Assembly: GCF_001905125.1 (NCBI RefSeq)
Contig: NZ_LWLE01000002.1
Location: forward strand, 167,261-231,260
DNA length: 64,000 nucleotides
DNA from: Streptomyces sp. TSRI0281
GTDB lineage: Bacteria > Actinomycetota > Actinomycetes > Streptomycetales > Streptomycetaceae
Direction of reading: 5' to 3'
Under the pieces are notes generated by a model. The model was given only the letters and a program-made list of their open reading frames with translations. It did no database searches and was not told the DNA's origin. Of this stretch, positions 52,002-61,491 are shown in pieces. Position numbers and translations under genes: made by a program. How positions within the stretch are numbered: position 1 is the first letter of the stretch; each line of letters starts with the position of its first letter.

Positions 52002-55000
52002 CTACGCCGGGGTCAGCCGCACCGTCAGGATCTGGAACGGCCGCAGCGCCAGGACGAGACCGTCCTCGTCCGTGTCCGCCGGGTGCAGTGGCCGCTCCAG
52101 CAGATCGGTGATCCGGGCCCCTACGACGGGGAATCCGACCCTGAGACGAGTCTCGGCCCGGCCGCCGGCCGACTCGTAGAGCCGCACGATCACGTCCCCG
52201 CTGCGGTCCTCGGCCAGCTTCACGGACTCCACGGTCACCGCCGGGTGCTCGGTGTCCACGAGCGACGGAACGGCCGGTGCCACGGCCGCGCGAAGCGGCA
52301 GATTGAGCGCGAGGCCCTCCCGTACCGCATCGGTGACCTCGGCGCCGGGGGCCAGCGCGTACCGGAACCGGTGCGTGCCGAGGTCTGTTGCCGGGTCCGG
52401 ACTGTGCGGAGCGCGCAGCAGTGTCAGCCGTACGGTCGTGCCGAGCCCGGACTCGTGGGGCGTCCTCGTCACGTCGTGGCCGTAGGTCGAGTCGTTGAGC
52501 AGCGCGATGCCGTAACCCGGCTCGGCGACCCGGAGCCAGCGGTGGGCGCAGATCTCGAAACGGGCCGCGTCCCAGCCCGTGTTGTCATGCGTCGCGCGAT
52601 GGACATGGCCGAACTGGATCTCGGCCGTGGAACGGTCGGCGTGGACATCCAACGGGAAGGCCGCCTTGAGCACCTTCTCGGACTCCTGCCAGTCCACCTC
52701 GGTCTCGATGTCGAGCTGCCGGCTTCCCGCGGTCAGCCGCAGCTCCTGAACGATCGTGGACTTCCCGAACGAACGCACCACGCGGACCGCGGCCCGCAAC
52801 GGCCCCTCATCGATCAGGGAGACGGAGTCGGCGCCGGTCAGATCGGTACGGCTGTGCCGGTAGTGCCGGTCGATGTCCCAGGCGTCCCACTGGTTGGGGT
52901 GGTCCGGGTGCAGCTGGAGGAGGTTGGCGCGCAGGCCGGGGGCCAGGACCTCACGCCCCGCCACCAGATCGCGCACCGAGGCGACCAGCCCGTCCCGGTC
53001 GACGGTGATCCGCAGCAGCCCGTTGTCCAGCACGATCCCGTCGTCCGCCGTCGTGTCGGTCGTGATTCCCGTGTCGGCCGTGATCGTCGTGTCGGTCGTG
53101 ATTCCCGCGTCGATCGAGCCGCTCGTGACTGCCGTGACCGCTGTGACCGCCGTGACCGGGTGATCCGGGACGGCCGAGCCGTCCAGCAGCCCCGCACCCA
53201 GCCCCGGCGTCCGGGACAGCACCGCCGCGCGCCCTTCGCCCAGGTCCTGTACATGGGCACCGGACGGCAGCACCCCGGCCGCCTCCGCGTCCAGCTCGAT
53301 CACCTGACACCGTTCGTACGGAGAGGAGTTGAGCGCCACCAGACCCTCGGCCGCACCGAGCGAGGTCACGGCCTCGGCCACCAGGTCCGCCAGCTCGGAG
53401 CGGACCTCCTCATAGGTGTCACGGGCCTCGCGGTGCACCCAGGCGATCGACGAGCCGGGCAGGATGTCATGGAACTGATGCAGCAGCACGGTCTTCCACA
53501 CCCGGTCCAGCGTCTCGTACGGGTAGCGGTAGCCGGGCGTGCGCAGGGCCGCCGCCGTGGCCCACAACTCGGCCTCGCGCAGGAGGTGTTCGCTCCGCCG
53601 GTTGCCCTGCTTGGTCTTGGCCTGGGTGGTGTACGTGGCCCGGTGCAACTCCAGGTACAGCTCGCCCGACCAGACCGGCGCCTGTGCCCCGTACTCCTCC
53701 TCGGCCGCCGCGAAGAAGACCGAAGGCTTCTCGATCGACACCCGGGGTGAGCCCTCCAGGTCCCGGAGCCTGCGAGCCTTCTCCAGCATCTCGCGGGTCG
53801 GACCGCCGCCTCCGTCGCCCCACCCGAACGGCACCAGGGAGCGGGTGGCGCGCCCCTTGTCGGCGAAGTTCCGCTCGGCGTGCGCGAGTTCACTCGCATG
53901 GAACTGGGCGTTGTAGGTGTCGACCGGTGGGAAGTGGGTGAACACACGTGTGCCGTCGATGCCCTCCCACCAGAAGGTGTGGTGCGGCATCTTGTTGTGC
54001 TGGTTCCACGACAGCTTCTGCGTGAGGAACCACCGCACCCCGGCCAGCCGGGCCAGCTGAGGGAAGGCCGCCGTGTAGCCGAAGGAGTCCGGCAGCCAGA
54101 TCTCCTCCGTCTCGATGCCCAGTTCCTCCTCGAAGAACCTTTTTCCGTGCACGAGTTGGCGGGCCAGTGCCTCGCCGCCGGGCATGTTGGCGTCGGACTC
54201 CACCCACATCGAGCCGACCGGCGACCACTGGCCGTCCGCCACGGCCTGCTTGATCCGCTCCCAGATGAGCGGCTGGTGCTCCTTCACCCAGGCGTACTGC
54301 TGCGCCTGCGAACAGGCGAAGACGAGCTCCGGGTAGTCCTGGGCGAGTGCCGTGACATTGGCGAAGGTGCGGGACGCCTTGCGTACCGTCTCGCGCAGCG
54401 GCCACAGCCACGCCGAATCGATGTGCGCGTGCCCGGCGGCCGAGACACGGTGCGCGCTCGCCGACGCGGGCCGGGACAGCGCCTCGGCCAGTTCGGCACG
54501 GCCCGCCGCCGCCGTACCCGCCACATCGTGCAGATCGAGGGCGTCGAGCATCCGCTCCAGCGCCCGCAGGATCTCGTGTCGCCTGGAGCGGTCGGCGGGC
54601 AGCTCCCGCATCAGCTCGGACAGGACCTCGATGTCCAGGACGAGATGCCAGACCTCCTCGTCGAGTACGGCGAGGTCCGCCGAGGCGAACCGGTACAGGG
54701 GCCGGTCCCCGGCCGTCAGTACGTCACCGAGCGGATTCGGTGCGAAGCCGTGCTCCAGCACGGACGGATTGGACGCCGCCTCCAGGAGCAGCGCCACCGG
54801 TTCACCGCCCGCCGCCGACGGGGCCACCGTGAGGTGGCGATTGCGCGGGTGGATGCCCTTGAGAGGGACACCCGCAAGGTCGTACAGCATGCCCTCCGCC
54901 TGGAACCCGGGACCCTCGCCGGAGAACCCGGGGTCGACAACCACCTCGACCCGGCGCCCCGCCCACTCGCCGGGCACCGACCCTTCGAGCCGGAACCAGC

Positions 55001-55205
55001 TGGTGGACCAGGGCCTGCCCCACTCCGTACCGGCGCTGAAAGGTTCGTACGTCCGGTCGAGGGCCTCGGTCACGGGCACGGGTTCGCCCGGGGCGTGCCA
55101 GACGGACAGGGAGAGCGGGGTACGGGCCGCGTACTGGGCGGGGCGGATGAACTGGTGGAGCGCGCGTTCGAGGCGGCCCTCCACCAGCGTGCGGTCGTCG
55201 TGCAT
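52002..55205 (-). CDS. Alpha-mannosidase, GH38
   Basis: A 1067-aa intracellular (no signal peptide) GH38 retaining alpha-mannosidase. Zinc and catalytic motifs: AGHAHIDSAWLWP (about residue 258), the nucleophile Asp in WLPDSFGYTAAFPQ, and HQFHDILPGSSI. Beta-sandwich domains follow. Residues about 680-722 hold a Thr/Asp/Val repeat (VTAVTAVTAVTSGS, TTDTTITADTGITTDTT) encoded by 6-9 bp DNA repeats and absent from what I know of the family. The ATG has CGGAGG 6 nt upstream. It trims mannose from imported or endogenous glycans. Confidence 0.9.
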   Translation of the reverse strand: MHDDRTLVEGRLERALHQFIRPAQYAARTPLSLSVWHAPGEPVPVTEALDRTYEPFSAGTEWGRPWSTSWFRLEGSVPGEWAGRRVEVVVDPGFSGEGPGFQAEGMLYDLAGVPLKGIHPRNRHLTVAPSAAGGEPVALLLEAASNPSVLEHGFAPNPLGDVLTAGDRPLYRFASADLAVLDEEVWHLVLDIEVLSELMRELPADRSRRHEILRALERMLDALDLHDVAGTAAAGRAELAEALSRPASASAHRVSAAGHAHIDSAWLWPLRETVRKASRTFANVTALAQDYPELVFACSQAQQYAWVKEHQPLIWERIKQAVADGQWSPVGSMWVESDANMPGGEALARQLVHGKRFFEEELGIETEEIWLPDSFGYTAAFPQLARLAGVRWFLTQKLSWNQHNKMPHHTFWWEGIDGTRVFTHFPPVDTYNAQFHASELAHAERNFADKGRATRSLVPFGWGDGGGGPTREMLEKARRLRDLEGSPRVSIEKPSVFFAAAEEEYGAQAPVWSGELYLELHRATYTTQAKTKQGNRRSEHLLREAELWATAAALRTPGYRYPYETLDRVWKTVLLHQFHDILPGSSIAWVHREARDTYEEVRSELADLVAEAVTSLGAAEGLVALNSSPYERCQVIELDAEAAGVLPSGAHVQDLGEGRAAVLSRTPGLGAGLLDGSAVPDHPVTAVTAVTAVTSGSIDAGITTDTTITADTGITTDTTADDGIVLDNGLLRITVDRDGLVASVRDLVAGREVLAPGLRANLLQLHPDHPNQWDAWDIDRHYRHSRTDLTGADSVSLIDEGPLRAAVRVVRSFGKSTIVQELRLTAGSRQLDIETEVDWQESEKVLKAAFPLDVHADRSTAEIQFGHVHRATHDNTGWDAARFEICAHRWLRVAEPGYGIALLNDSTYGHDVTRTPHESGLGTTVRLTLLRAPHSPDPATDLGTHRFRYALAPGAEVTDAVREGLALNLPLRAAVAPAVPSLVDTEHPAVTVESVKLAEDRSGDVIVRLYESAGGRAETRLRVGFPVVGARITDLLERPLHPADTDEDGLVLALRPFQILTVRLTPA

Positions 55206-55306
55206 CGGATGCCTCCGGATCTGTGCGCGGAACGTCACGCGTTCACATGCCCGGTGAGGACTTCCGATAGCCCGCGCATCCCGAAATCTCCCTGCTGCAC
55301 GCTCTC

Positions 55307-55341
55307 TTGGCACCCTCTGCGCAATGTGACATATTACTGCC
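55307..55341 (+). promoter_or_regulatory. Hydroxyproline dehydrogenase operon promoter and GntR-type operator
   Basis: TTGGCA (55307-55312), 17-nt spacer, CATATT (55330-55335), then 6 nt to GTG 55342: a leaderless promoter. TGTGACATATTACTG (55325-55339) covers the -10 and is shared with sites before gntR (60642) and the collagenase gene (62391). Confidence 0.6.
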
Positions 55342-56526
55342 GTGTTCACGAGACAGCCCCTGGACGTCATCATCGTCGGCGCCGGCATAGTCGGTTCCGC
55401 CTGTGCTTACTACGCGGCCCGATCCGGTCTTTCCGTCGCTGTCGTCGACCGGGGGCCGGTCGCCGGAGGAACCACCGGAGCCGGTGAGGGAAACCTCCTG
55501 GTCTCCGACAAGGTGCCCGGCGCGGAGCTGGATCTCGCACTCCTGTCCGCCGCGCTCTGGCGAGAACTGGCCGACTCCTTACCGCCGGAGATCGAGTACG
55601 AGAGCAAGGGCGGTCTGGTGGTGGCGGCCGGTGAGGAATCCTTGGCGCAGCTGACCGGAACGGCGCGCGGCCAGCGAGCGGCCGGCGTCGACGCGCGCCC
55701 GGTCACCGCGGGGGAGATGGCCGAGCTCGAACCCCACCTGGCCTCCGGGATGGCCGGCGGATTCCACTACCCGCAGGACGCACAGGTCCAACCCGCCCTG
55801 GCCGCAGCTCATTTGATCGGCGCTGCTCGCGCCGAAGGGGCGCGGCTGTACACCGGTGAGGAGGTGACCGCCGTACTCACCGGACCGGGCGGCGCGGTAC
55901 GCGGGGTACGGACCAGAAGGCGCGAGCTGCACGCCCCCGCGGTCGTCAACGCCGCCGGGACCTGGGGCGGCGAACTGGCCGCCCTGGCCGGGGTCCGGCT
56001 GCCGGTCCTGCCACGACGCGGGTTCGTCCTGGTCACCGAGCCGCTGCCGCAGCTGATCCGGCACAAGGTGTACGCGGCGGAGTACGTGTCCGACGTGTCC
56101 AGCGGGTCGGCAGCACTCCAGACCTCCGCCGTGGTCGAGGGAACCCCCTCCGGGCCGGTACTCATCGGCGCCAGCAGGGAACGCGTGGGTTTCGACCGGT
56201 CGTTGTCCGTCCCGGTGATCAGCCGGCTGGCCGCTCAGGCCGCCGCCCTCTTCCCCTTCCTGGCCGATGTCCGGGTACTGCGCGCCTACCACGGCTTCCG
56301 GCCCTATCTGCCCGACCACCTGCCCGCCATCGGCCACGACTCCCGCGCACCCGGCCTGTACCACGCCTGCGGCCACGAGGGCGCGGGGATCGGTCTCGCC
56401 CCTGCCACCGGAAAGCTGGTCGTCGCGGCGATCCGTGGCGAGGAACCCGCCCTCGACCCGAGCCCGTTCAGCCCTGACCGGTTCGGCGCCCCTGAGCCAT
56501 CTCCCAGTCGATCGGAGCCCTCGTGA
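55342..56526 (+). CDS. D-hydroxyproline dehydrogenase, beta (FAD, DAO-type) subunit
   Basis: A 394-aa FAD oxidoreductase of the glycine/D-amino-acid oxidase family. The dinucleotide fold VIIVGAGIVGSACAYYAARSG is at residue 9; the C-terminal HACGHEGAGIGLAPATG closes the FAD site. With the two genes downstream (a ferredoxin-like and a second flavoprotein, joined by overlaps) it matches the three-subunit dehydrogenase that oxidises cis-4-hydroxy-D-proline to pyrroline-4-hydroxy-2-carboxylate. The GTG start lies directly downstream of the promoter (leaderless). It overlaps the next gene by GTGA. Substrate is inferred from context. Confidence 0.87.
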   Translation: MFTRQPLDVIIVGAGIVGSACAYYAARSGLSVAVVDRGPVAGGTTGAGEGNLLVSDKVPGAELDLALLSAALWRELADSLPPEIEYESKGGLVVAAGEESLAQLTGTARGQRAAGVDARPVTAGEMAELEPHLASGMAGGFHYPQDAQVQPALAAAHLIGAARAEGARLYTGEEVTAVLTGPGGAVRGVRTRRRELHAPAVVNAAGTWGGELAALAGVRLPVLPRRGFVLVTEPLPQLIRHKVYAAEYVSDVSSGSAALQTSAVVEGTPSGPVLIGASRERVGFDRSLSVPVISRLAAQAAALFPFLADVRVLRAYHGFRPYLPDHLPAIGHDSRAPGLYHACGHEGAGIGLAPATGKLVVAAIRGEEPALDPSPFSPDRFGAPEPSPSRSEPS

Positions 56527-56867
56527 AGCGCCTGCGCCGCCGACGCCCGGCCGCCCGCACCCCCGCCGAACTGGCCGGTGCGGTGCCCGACCCGGAGTTC
56601 ACGATCGTCATCGACTCCCGCCCGATTCCCGCACTGCCCGGCCAGACCGTCGCCGCCGCCCTGTGGGGGGCGGGCATCCTGAGCTGGCGGACATCCCGCG
56701 TGAACGGCCTTCCGCGCGGCGCCTTCTGCGGCATCGGGTCGTGCTTCGAATGCCTGGCCACCGTCAACGGCCGCCCCAATCAGCGGGCTTGCCTGCTGCC
56801 CGCCGCGCCCGGCGACGAGATCACCACACAGGAAGGGGACGGCCATGGGACGGGACTCACGAGGTGA
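56523..56867 (+). CDS. D-hydroxyproline dehydrogenase, gamma (2Fe-2S) subunit
   Basis: A 114-aa ferredoxin-like protein. Cluster cysteines are C69, C74, C77 and C90 in the pattern CGIGSCFECL ... RAC. It carries electrons between the flavoprotein subunits. It starts with GTG overlapping the upstream stop (GTGA) and overlaps the next gene by 23 nt. Confidence 0.87.
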   Translation: MKRLRRRRPAARTPAELAGAVPDPEFTIVIDSRPIPALPGQTVAAALWGAGILSWRTSRVNGLPRGAFCGIGSCFECLATVNGRPNQRACLLPAAPGDEITTQEGDGHGTGLTR

Positions 56868-58494
56868 ACAGCGCATACCCGCACCGGAGGTATTCCCGGC
56901 TCCGCCCGTGACGTCCCGCCCGGAGGCAGGGCTCGCGGTGGTGGGCGCGGGGCCCGCCGGAATGGCAGCGGCGGTGACCGCGGCCGATCACGGCATCCCG
57001 GTCACCGTGCTGGACGCGGCGGCCCGGCCGGGCGGACAGTTCTACCGCGCACCGGCGCCCGGCCTCGGCGCCACCCGGCCGGAGGCCCTGCACCACGGCT
57101 GGGACGCGTTCACCGCGCTCGCCGCCAGGTTCGACCGGCATGTGCGTTCCGGACGGATCAGCCACCTCGCACGGCACCAGGTGTGGGCGGTCGAACGGGC
57201 GACTGAACGGTCCGGTGAACAGTCCGTTGAACGGGACTCCGGCCGGGACTCCGGAGCGGGCGGTGAACGGACCGGTGGATGCTGGCGGTTGCACGCGGTC
57301 ACCGGTACCGAAGAGGACATCGGGACGGTGGTCGACGCACAGAACCTGCTCATCGCCACCGGATCACACGAGCGGCAGCTGCCGTTGCCGGGCTGGACCA
57401 CACCGGGCGTCGTGAGCGCCGCCGGGGCGCAGGCCATGCTCAAATCCGGCCTGGTCCTGCCGGGCCGGCGCATCGTCGTCGCGGGCAGCGGCCCGCTGCT
57501 CCAGGCGGTCGCCGTCTCCCTGGCCAGGTCCGGGGCCGAGGTGCCGCTGCTCGTCGAGGCCGGAGGGTACGAGTTCTACGCGCGAGCGCCCACCACGCTG
57601 GCCACCAACCCGGCCAAGCTGGCGGAAGGAGCCCGCAACGCGGCCCAGTTGCTGCGGCACAAAGTACGCATGCGGACGCACAGTGCGGTGACCGCCGTGC
57701 ACGGCCGTCACCGGGTGGAAGGCGTCACGGTCAGCCGTCTGGACCGTGACTGGCGTCCGGTGCCGGGCACCGGTCGCCGCCACGACTGCGACGCCGTCGC
57801 CCTCGGCCACGGGCTGGAGCCACGCACCGGGCTGGCCACGTCCCTGGGCTGCGCCACCCGCGAGCGTGCCGACGGCACACATGGGGTGGTCGTGGACGCG
57901 CAGTTGCGGACCACCGTGCCCGGCATCTGGGCCGCAGGGGAGACCGGTGGTATCGGAGGTGTCCAACTGGCCCTGGTGGAAGGTGAACTGGCCGCGCTGT
58001 CAGTGGTCCGCCTGACCCGTGCGGAGGCGACGCGCCACAGCGACGGCGGGTTGCCCCGGAGGGCGGTCGCGCTGCATCGCTCCCGGACTCGGATGCGTGC
58101 CTTCGCCGAGGTCATGGGTGCCGCGCACCGGCCGCGTCCCGGCTGGCGACAGTGGCTGTCCGGTGACACCGAGGTCTGCCGCTGCGAAGAGGTCACCGCC
58201 GACCGGATCCTGACCTCGGTCTCGGAACTGGGTGCCGGGGATGCCCGTACGGTCAAGCTCCTCACACGGGCCGGTATGGGCTGGTGCCAGGGGCAGACCT
58301 GCGGGTTCGCGGTCCGTGAGCTCATCGGCCCGGCGGCGTCCGGGGCGGGCCCCGGAAGGCAGGCCCTCGCGTGCCCGGTCCTCGTGTCCGTACTCGCCGG
58401 TCATCCGCCCGCCACCGGCGCGGCGGGCGACTCCGACGCGGCCGAAACCGCAGGTGGGGCGGGCGCAACAGGCGGTTCCGGCGGGACGGGCTGA
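56845..58494 (+). CDS. D-hydroxyproline dehydrogenase, alpha (FAD/BFD-like) subunit
   Basis: A 549-aa flavoprotein. FAD-binding start LAVVGAGPAGMAAAVTAADHG at about residue 30; second nucleotide fold RRIVVAGSGPLLQAVAVSLARSGAEV; C-terminal BFD-like 2Fe-2S part CRCEEVTADR ... GMGWCQGQTCGF. Residues about 115-145 are a low-complexity stretch (ATERSGEQSVERDSGRDSG) encoded by GAACGG repeats. The final 30 residues are Gly/Ala-rich. Forms the dehydrogenase with the two preceding genes. Confidence 0.87.
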   Translation: MGRDSRGEQRIPAPEVFPAPPVTSRPEAGLAVVGAGPAGMAAAVTAADHGIPVTVLDAAARPGGQFYRAPAPGLGATRPEALHHGWDAFTALAARFDRHVRSGRISHLARHQVWAVERATERSGEQSVERDSGRDSGAGGERTGGCWRLHAVTGTEEDIGTVVDAQNLLIATGSHERQLPLPGWTTPGVVSAAGAQAMLKSGLVLPGRRIVVAGSGPLLQAVAVSLARSGAEVPLLVEAGGYEFYARAPTTLATNPAKLAEGARNAAQLLRHKVRMRTHSAVTAVHGRHRVEGVTVSRLDRDWRPVPGTGRRHDCDAVALGHGLEPRTGLATSLGCATRERADGTHGVVVDAQLRTTVPGIWAAGETGGIGGVQLALVEGELAALSVVRLTRAEATRHSDGGLPRRAVALHRSRTRMRAFAEVMGAAHRPRPGWRQWLSGDTEVCRCEEVTADRILTSVSELGAGDARTVKLLTRAGMGWCQGQTCGFAVRELIGPAASGAGPGRQALACPVLVSVLAGHPPATGAAGDSDAAETAGGAGATGGSGGTG

Positions 58495-58562
58495 GGTCCA
58501 CGGGCCCGGCCGACACCTATACGTACACCCTTGTGCTCGGTGACCGCGCACCGCGGCCATCA

Positions 58563-58574
58563 GTGACATGTCAC
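58563..58574. promoter_or_regulatory. GTGACATGTCAC palindrome before the deaminase gene
   Basis: A perfect 12-bp palindrome located 19 bp before the deaminase ATG, just upstream of its ribosome-binding site (AAGGAG). Probable binding site of the cluster's GntR regulator, or an internal promoter element. Confidence 0.6.
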
Positions 58575-58592
58575 ATCTCCCAAGGAGTTTCG

Positions 58593-59510
58593 ATGCAGAC
58601 GAACGACACCCGGACGTCCCCCCGAACCCGTCCGTGGCGCGGTGTCATGGTCGCCACGCCGCTGCCGCTGAAGGAGGACCGCTCCGTCGACTTCGACGCG
58701 TTCGCCGAACACGTCGGCCGCCTCGTCGAGGCAGGGTGCGACGGGGTGGTCCCCAACGGTTCGCTGGGGGAGTACCAGACGCTCACCGACGACGAACGCG
58801 ACCGGCTGGTCCGCGTGGCCGTGGCGGCGGCGGGCGACGGTGCCCGGGTCATGCCCGGAGTCTCCGCCTACGGCAGCGACGAGTCACGGCGCTGGACCGA
58901 GCAGGCCGCCGACGCGGGCGCGGGATCCGTTCTGCTCCTGCCTCCCAACGGATACCGCTGCGACGACACCGCGATCCGTGCCCACTACGCGGCGGTCGCC
59001 GAGGTCGGGCTGCCGGTCGTCGCCTACAACAACCCGTACGACACCAAGGTGGATCTCACCCCCCGGCTGCTGGCCCGTCTCCATCAGGAGGGCAGCATCG
59101 TGGCGGTCAAGGAGTTCAGCGGTGACGTCCGTCGCGCGTACGAGATCGCCGAGGAGGCCCCCGGCCTCGATGTCCTCATCGGTGCGGACGACGTCCTGCT
59201 CGAACTCGCGCTGGCCGGAGCCGTCGGCTGGATCGCGGGCTGTCCCAACATGCTGCCCGCGAGCTGTGTCACGTTGTACCGCGCCGCCGTGGCCGGAGAC
59301 CTGGGCACCGCACTGCCGCTCTACCGGCAGCTGCACCCGCTGCTGCGCTGGGACTCCAAGCCGGAGTTCGTCCAGGCGATCAAGGCGTCGATGGATCTGG
59401 TGGGGTGGCACGGCGGCCCCTCCAGGCCGCCGCGGTTCCCGCTGCCCGAAGCCTCCGCCGCCGCCGTGCGGGCAGCCACCGAGAAGGCGCTCGCCGAGGG
59501 CCTGAACTGA
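58593..59510 (+). CDS. DHDPS-family 1-pyrroline-4-hydroxy-2-carboxylate deaminase
   Basis: A 305-aa TIM-barrel Schiff-base enzyme. The catalytic Lys173 (VAVKEFSG) and Tyr145 (VAYNNPYD) are in place; GVVPNGSLGEYQTL replaces the usual GTTGE loop. In this cluster it should convert pyrroline-4-hydroxy-2-carboxylate to alpha-ketoglutarate semialdehyde plus ammonia. AAGGAG lies 8 nt before the ATG. The semialdehyde dehydrogenase that would follow is not in the window. Confidence 0.87.
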   Translation: MQTNDTRTSPRTRPWRGVMVATPLPLKEDRSVDFDAFAEHVGRLVEAGCDGVVPNGSLGEYQTLTDDERDRLVRVAVAAAGDGARVMPGVSAYGSDESRRWTEQAADAGAGSVLLLPPNGYRCDDTAIRAHYAAVAEVGLPVVAYNNPYDTKVDLTPRLLARLHQEGSIVAVKEFSGDVRRAYEIAEEAPGLDVLIGADDVLLELALAGAVGWIAGCPNMLPASCVTLYRAAVAGDLGTALPLYRQLHPLLRWDSKPEFVQAIKASMDLVGWHGGPSRPPRFPLPEASAAAVRAATEKALAEGLN

Positions 59511-59574
59511 CGCCCTCCCGTCTGCCTCGTGTCCGTCATCTCCCCGCACCGGCGGGGCCGTTCAAGGGGGGCCC

Positions 59575-60576
59575 TTGCGTACACGTCGTATCTTCCACGC
59601 CGTCGACTCGCACACCGAGGGAATGCCCACGCGGGTGATCACCGGTGGGGTCGGCACCATTCCCGGTGCGACCATGGCCGAGCGGCGCCGGTACTTCCTG
59701 GAGCACCAGGACGCGGTGCGCACGCTGCTGATGTACGAACCGCGCGGACACGCCGCCATGAGCGGCGCCATACTCCAGCCGCCCACCCGGCCGGACGCGG
59801 ACTTCGGCGTCCTGTACATCGAGGTGTCCGGAGCGCTGCCGATGTGCGGGCACGGCACCATCGGTGTGGCCACCGTGCTGGTGGAGACCGGCATGGTGGC
59901 CGTCACCGAACCGGTCACCACCGTCCGGCTGGACACCCCCGCCGGACTGGTCAGCGTCGACGTCCAGGTCGAGGACGGGGCGGCGACGGCGGTCACCTTC
60001 ACCAACGTGCCCGCCTTCAGCGCCGGTCTCGACCGCAAGGTCGACGTCCCCGGCCACGGAATCGTGCATTACGACCTGGCCTTCGGCGGCAACTTCTACG
60101 CCATACTCCCGCTGGCCGACCTCGGGCTTCCCTTCGACCGCGCACGCAAGGACGACATTCTGGCGGCCGGACTCGCGGTGATGGACGCGATCAACGCCAC
60201 CGACCCCCCGGTCCACCCGGCGGACCCCGATATCCGTGGCCTCAAGCATGTTCAGCTCCTCGCCCCGGGCTCGGACGCCGCGCACTCCCGTCATGCCATG
60301 GCCATCCACCCCGGCTGGTTCGACCGCTCACCCTGCGGGACGGGTACCTCCGCACGCATGGCGCAGCTGCACGCCCGCGGCCAACTGCCGCTGAACACCG
60401 ACTTCGTCAACGAATCGTTCATCGGTACCTCGTTCAGGGGGAGGCTTGTCGAGGAGACCAGTGTCGCCGGCACCCCGGCCGTCGTTCCCACGGTGACGGG
60501 CCGGGCCTGGATCACCGGCACCGCGCAGTTCTTCCTGGATCCGACCGATCCCTTCCCCGAAGGCTTCCTGCTGTGA
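59575..60576 (+). CDS. 4-hydroxyproline 2-epimerase (proline racemase family)
   Basis: A 333-aa cofactor-free epimerase. Both catalytic thiols are present: C91 (LPMCGHGTIG) and C254 (RSPCGTGTSAR). A dehydratase would have Ser or Thr at the first. The context makes trans-4-hydroxy-L-proline to cis-4-hydroxy-D-proline the likely reaction, feeding the dehydrogenase. TTG start at 59575 behind AAGGGGGG. Lies 64 nt after the deaminase. Confidence 0.9.
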   Translation: MRTRRIFHAVDSHTEGMPTRVITGGVGTIPGATMAERRRYFLEHQDAVRTLLMYEPRGHAAMSGAILQPPTRPDADFGVLYIEVSGALPMCGHGTIGVATVLVETGMVAVTEPVTTVRLDTPAGLVSVDVQVEDGAATAVTFTNVPAFSAGLDRKVDVPGHGIVHYDLAFGGNFYAILPLADLGLPFDRARKDDILAAGLAVMDAINATDPPVHPADPDIRGLKHVQLLAPGSDAAHSRHAMAIHPGWFDRSPCGTGTSARMAQLHARGQLPLNTDFVNESFIGTSFRGRLVEETSVAGTPAVVPTVTGRAWITGTAQFFLDPTDPFPEGFLL

Positions 60577-60641
60577 GAGTGCCGGGGGACGGGCCGTACG
60601 GTCCGGTGGCGAGCGCTTGTCGGCGGGGGGCGAATGAGCAA

Positions 60642-60658
60642 CGTGACATTGTATTCTG
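60642..60658. promoter_or_regulatory. GntR-type operator upstream of gntR
   Basis: CGTGACATTGTATTCTG, 30 bp before the regulator start. Aligns with TGTGACATATTACTG (55325) and TGTGCCATTGTACTG (62391). Confidence 0.55.
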
Positions 60659-60687
60659 AGGCCCCGCTCGGTGCTGGAGGAATACAT

Positions 60688-61422
60688 ATGACCCGCCTCT
60701 CATCCCTCAACACCATCTCGGCCCAGGAGCATCTGAGGGACCGGGTGGCCCACGCGCTGAGGGCGGCACTGATCGCCGGTGACCTGCGTCCGGGCACGAT
60801 CTACTCCGCACCCGCACTGGCCTCGGAGTTCGGAGTCTCCGCGACCCCGGTACGTGAGGCCATGCTCGACCTGGTCCGCGAGGGCCTGGTCGAGGCCGTA
60901 CGCAACAAGGGTTTCCGGATCACCGAGTTGACCGACCAGGACCTCGACGACTTCACCGAACTCCGGGCGATGATCGAGGTTCCCACTGTCGGCAGGATCG
61001 CCGGGCTCGGCAAGTCCCGGCAGTTGGAGGCCCTGCGGCCCCTGGCGCTGGAGATCGTCCACGCGGCACGCCGGCACGACATCCTGGCCTACCTGGAGGC
61101 CGACCGGCGCTTCCACCTTGAGCTGCTCGGCCTGGCCGGGAACCGGCGGCTGGTCGAAGAGGTCAGCAATCTGCGCAAGCGCTCACGGCTCTTCGGTCTC
61201 AACAGGCTTGCGGAATCAGGCCAGTTGATCGCATCGGCCGAGGAGCACATCGAACTGCTCGACCTGATCGTCGCGGGAGACGCGAAACGCGCCGAGGCGT
61301 GCATGCTCGCTCATATGTCACATGTCCGGTCGCTCTGGGCCGATGGTGGAGAAGTGGGCGAGGGCGAGGGTGTCGAGCGCATCACTCATCGACGGGTGGG
61401 CCGGGGGACGGCGGGGGCCTGA
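60688..61422 (+). CDS. GntR family (FCD) regulator of the hydroxyproline cluster
   Basis: A 244-aa regulator. The N-terminal winged HTH (AHALRAALIAGDLRPGTIYSAPALASEFGVSATPVREAMLDLV) is followed by an FCD ligand domain (about 90-220; DFTELRAMIEVPTVGRIAG, EADRRFHLELL). GGAGG 8 nt before the ATG. It is the last gene of the hydroxyproline set and probably represses it, sensing a pathway intermediate. An ATGTCACATGT motif lies inside its 3' part (61315-61325). Confidence 0.88.
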   Translation: MTRLSSLNTISAQEHLRDRVAHALRAALIAGDLRPGTIYSAPALASEFGVSATPVREAMLDLVREGLVEAVRNKGFRITELTDQDLDDFTELRAMIEVPTVGRIAGLGKSRQLEALRPLALEIVHAARRHDILAYLEADRRFHLELLGLAGNRRLVEEVSNLRKRSRLFGLNRLAESGQLIASAEEHIELLDLIVAGDAKRAEACMLAHMSHVRSLWADGGEVGEGEGVERITHRRVGRGTAGA

Positions 61423-61491
61423 GCGAGTGTGCCTCCGCCCTTTGGGGTGGGGGCACCCGAGAGCGCTCACCCGGCCCACCGCCGACGAGTG

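Noticed and set aside
55307..61422. D-amino acid or octopine/nopaline-type catabolism instead of hydroxyproline
   Set aside because: The three-subunit dehydrogenase family also covers opines and HCN synthase, but the co-located epimerase with two catalytic Cys and a DHDPS-type deaminase fit hydroxyproline best.
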